A stretch of DNA of 64,000 bases from Streptobacillus canis (GTDB taxonomy: Bacteria > Fusobacteriota > Fusobacteriia > Fusobacteriales > Leptotrichiaceae). Positions 61,243 through 64,000 of this stretch are shown in pieces (position 1 is the stretch's first letter; every line of letters starts with the position of its first letter). Position numbers and translations under genes: made by a program. Under the pieces are notes generated by a model. That model searched no databases. It had not been told where the DNA came from and saw nothing but the letters and a program-made list of their open reading frames with translations. The DNA lies in contig NZ_WOEI01000002.1 of assembly GCF_009733925.1 (NCBI RefSeq), positions 62,001-126,000 on the forward strand, in the 5' to 3' direction.

Positions 61243-64000
61243 ATGAAATATACACTAGGTTTGGATTTAGGAGTAGCTTCTATTGGATGGGCAGTAACAA
61301 AAATAAATGAAAATGGAGAACCTATAGGTTTAGTTGATGCTAATTCGGTAATATTTACTCCTTTAGATAATGATAAAGGAAAATTATATAATGTTGAGAG
61401 AAGAAATAAAAGAGGTGGAAGAAGAATTTTAAGAAGAAAACAACATAGAATTGAAAGAACTAAAGAGCTTTTACTTAAATCAAAATTCGTAACTGAAACA
61501 GAACTAAAAGAAATATATAAAGGTAAAATTCAAGATATATATAGTATAAGATTAAAAGGGTTAACTGATCAATTAGAAAAAAATGATATCGAAAGATTGA
61601 TGATTTTTTATTGCAAAAATAGAGGATTTAAATCAAATAGAAAAACTGATGAGTTAGAATTATTAGAAAGTTTAAAGAAGAAAAGCAGTGAAAATGATTC
61701 TGATGAAAAAAAATTAAAACCAATTATAGCAAGAAATACAGAAATAATTGAAAAAGAAGGGTTAACACCTATTGAAGTAATATATATGACTAGAGAGAAT
61801 GATAATACTATTTTAGGATTTAAAAATAAGGAAGGAAACTATAAATTTGGATTCAAAAGAAATCAAGTAATAGATGAAGCTAAAAAAATACTTGGAAATC
61901 AAAAATTAGTTTCAAAAGAACTTTTAGATTCGTATATTGAAATATTATCTTCTCAAAGAGATTTTTCTGATGGGCCTGGTGGGAATAGTATGTATAAAAT
62001 TGATTACAGTAAACTTGCAGGTACTTGTAAATATACAGGTGAACCAAGAGCTGTAAAAGCATCACCTTCATTTGAAATATTTGTAATGCTTCAAAAATTA
62101 AATAATATTAGATATTTTGATTTTAATTCAGAAAACAAGAGAGAAAAGAAAAAACTGGATAAAGATACTATCCAAAGAATATATGAATTAGTATTTTTTA
62201 AAGATAAAAAACTTACTTATTCTTTAATTCAAGAAAATATAAAAAGTAAAAATATTAGAATACTTGATATTCCACAATTATCTAGAAATGAATATATTAA
62301 AAATAGAAAATCATTTTTTGGTGAAATAAATAAAGACGATATAATTGAGGAACAAATAATTGAGTTTAATGAAAAACTGAATAAGGAAAGAATGAAACAA
62401 GAATTAGTCAAAAATAATTTAGCTGTTTATAAGAAATTAAAATCAGACTTTAAAAAGAATGGTATATCAGAAGAAAGAATAAATGAACTAGGTGGAATTG
62501 ATTTTCTTGATTTAGTAGCTGAAATATTAACATATGCTAAAACAGATACAAAAGTAGATTACTATGTAGAAAATGTTGAAAGATATAAAGTTTTTAAAGA
62601 AGCTAAGGATATAGTTGAAGTAATTAAAGGATTTCCAAATTATACAAGAAATGGAAATTTATCTTTAAGTTTAATCAAAAAATTAAATAGTAAATTACTT
62701 GAAGGAATGGATTATGAAGCGTCACTTTCTAGTTTAAATTATTACATTGATACTAATACAGATTGGAAAAAATTCCCAACTATTGCTCAAATAGAAGAAA
62801 CGCTTAATACAAAAATTACTAACCCAAATGTAAAACATATATTAGTTATACTTAGAAAATTATATAACACTATATTATTTAAATATGGAAGACCAGAAAA
62901 GGTTCATTTAGAATTAGCTAGAGATTTTTCTAATGATTTTTCTACAAGAAATATTATAAAAAGAGAGCAATTAGATAATAAAGTTAAAAAAGAAGTTGCA
63001 GCATTTGAAATGTATGGTGAAAATAAAGATATAGTAGTAGGTAAAGAAAGATTGTCACAAGATGATTTTATTAGAATAAAATTATGGGAAGAACAAAACA
63101 AAATGTGTATTTATTCAGGTAAGCCTATAGAAAGACATCAATTAATTAGTGCAGAAGTACAAGTTGATCATATTTTACCTTATTCAAAATCTTATGATAA
63201 TTCTTATTCAAATAAAGTGTTGGTACTTTCAAAAGAAAACCAAGATAAAAAAGAAAGAACACCTTATCAATGGCTTAAAGATACTCAAAAATGGGAAGAA
63301 TTTAGAAGAAGAGTTGAATTAAATATTAATATTAATAATAAAAAGAAAGAAAATTTACTTTTTAAAGAAGAAGTAGTAAAAGATGATTTTTTAGAAAGAG
63401 AATTACATGCAACAAGTTATTCTTCAAGACTTGCATTAAATATTTTCCAAAGATTAATTCCAGTTTCTGAAGAAGCTAAATATGATAAAGATGGTAATGA
63501 AAAAACCAAATACATATATAATAGAAATGTTGTAGCATTTAATGGTAAAATGACATCTAAATTGAGAACACTTTATGGATTAAACAGGTTTACACATAAT
63601 TTCGAATCAGGAGATCTTGAAATTAAAAATAAGAATTTTAGTATAAAACCATTTATAATAAATAAAGACAGCTTAGTAATAAGTGCAGAGAATTTAGAAA
63701 CAGGTTTAGTAGTTTCAACTGAAACAAAAGTTGAGAAAAATAAATCAGGTGAGTTTAAAACTGTTAAAGATGAAGTATTACAAAAGGAACTTTCTAAAAA
63801 GATTAATTTAGAAAAAATTTCTGAAGATTTTGAAAATAAAGTTCTTTTTGATGTAAAAGTTGTTGATGTGGAAGAAATAAAAAATGTTGAAAGTGAAATT
63901 ACTTCAATATTATTTAAAATGCTAAGCAATTTAAAGGAACAAGTTTATAGTAAAAATAGAGATAATCACCTACATCATGCTTTAGATGCTTTCCTTTTAA
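61243..64000 (+). CDS. cas9: CRISPR-associated endonuclease Cas9, 5' part (type II-C-like)
   Basis: The first 919 codons are present and the gene runs off the window. RuvC-I is LGLDLGVASIGWAV (catalytic Asp8); an Arg-rich bridge helix follows (about 52-80). The REC region shows GTCKYTGEPRAVKA and LQKLNNIRY (about 259-291), as in Neisseria-type Cas9. RuvC-II is HLELARD (Glu557). HNH is VDHILPYSKSYDNSYSNK (His643, Asn657), and RuvC-III is HHALDAF (His912, Asp915). All catalytic residues are intact. The C-terminal PAM-interacting part is missing. Between the YGL of the HNH-RuvC linker (778-780) and RuvC-III lies an extra segment (about 788-904). RBS GGAG precedes the ATG. No tracrRNA, array or other cas gene is visible. 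Confidence 0.95.
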   Translation, partial: MKYTLGLDLGVASIGWAVTKINENGEPIGLVDANSVIFTPLDNDKGKLYNVERRNKRGGRRILRRKQHRIERTKELLLKSKFVTETELKEIYKGKIQDIYSIRLKGLTDQLEKNDIERLMIFYCKNRGFKSNRKTDELELLESLKKKSSENDSDEKKLKPIIARNTEIIEKEGLTPIEVIYMTRENDNTILGFKNKEGNYKFGFKRNQVIDEAKKILGNQKLVSKELLDSYIEILSSQRDFSDGPGGNSMYKIDYSKLAGTCKYTGEPRAVKASPSFEIFVMLQKLNNIRYFDFNSENKREKKKLDKDTIQRIYELVFFKDKKLTYSLIQENIKSKNIRILDIPQLSRNEYIKNRKSFFGEINKDDIIEEQIIEFNEKLNKERMKQELVKNNLAVYKKLKSDFKKNGISEERINELGGIDFLDLVAEILTYAKTDTKVDYYVENVERYKVFKEAKDIVEVIKGFPNYTRNGNLSLSLIKKLNSKLLEGMDYEASLSSLNYYIDTNTDWKKFPTIAQIEETLNTKITNPNVKHILVILRKLYNTILFKYGRPEKVHLELARDFSNDFSTRNIIKREQLDNKVKKEVAAFEMYGENKDIVVGKERLSQDDFIRIKLWEEQNKMCIYSGKPIERHQLISAEVQVDHILPYSKSYDNSYSNKVLVLSKENQDKKERTPYQWLKDTQKWEEFRRRVELNININNKKKENLLFKEEVVKDDFLERELHATSYSSRLALNIFQRLIPVSEEAKYDKDGNEKTKYIYNRNVVAFNGKMTSKLRTLYGLNRFTHNFESGDLEIKNKNFSIKPFIINKDSLVISAENLETGLVVSTETKVEKNKSGEFKTVKDEVLQKELSKKINLEKISEDFENKVLFDVKVVDVEEIKNVESEITSILFKMLSNLKEQVYSKNRDNHLHHALDAFLL

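Noticed and set aside
63573-63929. Minus-strand ORF of 118 codons inside cas9
   Set aside because: It is antisense to intact Cas9 coding sequence and has no RBS or similarity to any family I can recognise.
1-64000. tRNA genes, CRISPR arrays, insertion sequences or prophage
   Set aside because: I looked for T-loop motifs, direct repeats with spacers, transposase motifs and phage genes and saw none. Short tRNA genes could have been missed by eye.

Overview
The window is a continuous stretch of a very AT-rich (well under 30% G+C by eye) bacterial chromosome. It combines a Gram-negative envelope (BamA, a TamB-like protein, several beta-barrel proteins, many lipoproteins, LspA) with features often seen in Firmicutes (SufU, heterodimeric ABC exporters, AGA-rich A/T codon use). 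That mix suggests Fusobacteriota, and the low G+C with small intergenic gaps makes Leptotrichiaceae (a Streptobacillus- or Sneathia-like organism) my best guess. This is inference from gene content, not a search result. Nearly all genes lie on the + strand; the two minus-strand genes (MFS carrier, S41 peptidase) each meet a + gene at a shared bidirectional terminator.

Layout. 1-5.7 kb: 3' part of recG, then two paralogous family 5 solute-binding lipoproteins, each with its own promoter. 5.7-10.1 kb: MFS carrier (minus), a beta-barrel protein, a degenerate sigma-70-like protein overlapping a Nif3 family gene. 10.1-10.7 kb: RNase P RNA (rnpB), then a strong promoter that runs into a strong terminator about 90 nt later, directly in front of hemW (candidate small RNA or attenuator). 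10.7-19.1 kb: hemW, an EamA carrier, a heterodimeric ABC exporter, a thioredoxin-like protein and polA. 19.2-19.9 kb: an outer-membrane protein pseudogene. 20-23.9 kb: small membrane protein, HAD and HD hydrolases, RluD, a DUF3267 membrane protein and a badly frameshifted secreted peptidase relic. 24-38.7 kb: housekeeping cluster (tex, ileS, lspA, glyQS, ruvB, rsmE, rsfS, mrdA, rsmG) with two small envelope proteins inserted. 38.7-46.5 kb: TamB-like giant, bamA, lipoprotein. 46.5-51.5 kb: hslO, a STAS protein, ddl, a site-2-protease-like protein without HExxH, yigZ and der. 51.6-56.8 kb: outer-membrane protein plus secreted ExeM-like nuclease, and the S41 peptidase. 56.9-61.0 kb: sufU, tmk, hisS, aspS. 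61.2-64.0 kb: a cas9 gene with its own promoter, cut by the window end just after the RuvC-III motif.

How it fits together: most of the window is translation, cell wall and outer-membrane biogenesis. The accessory or unusual items are the type II-C-like Cas9 with an extra segment of about 115 residues between HNH and RuvC-III, the sigma-like protein with lost DNA-contact residues, the S2P-like pseudoprotease, the hemW leader, and the two decaying genes. No CRISPR array, other cas gene, tRNA, transposase or prophage was seen.
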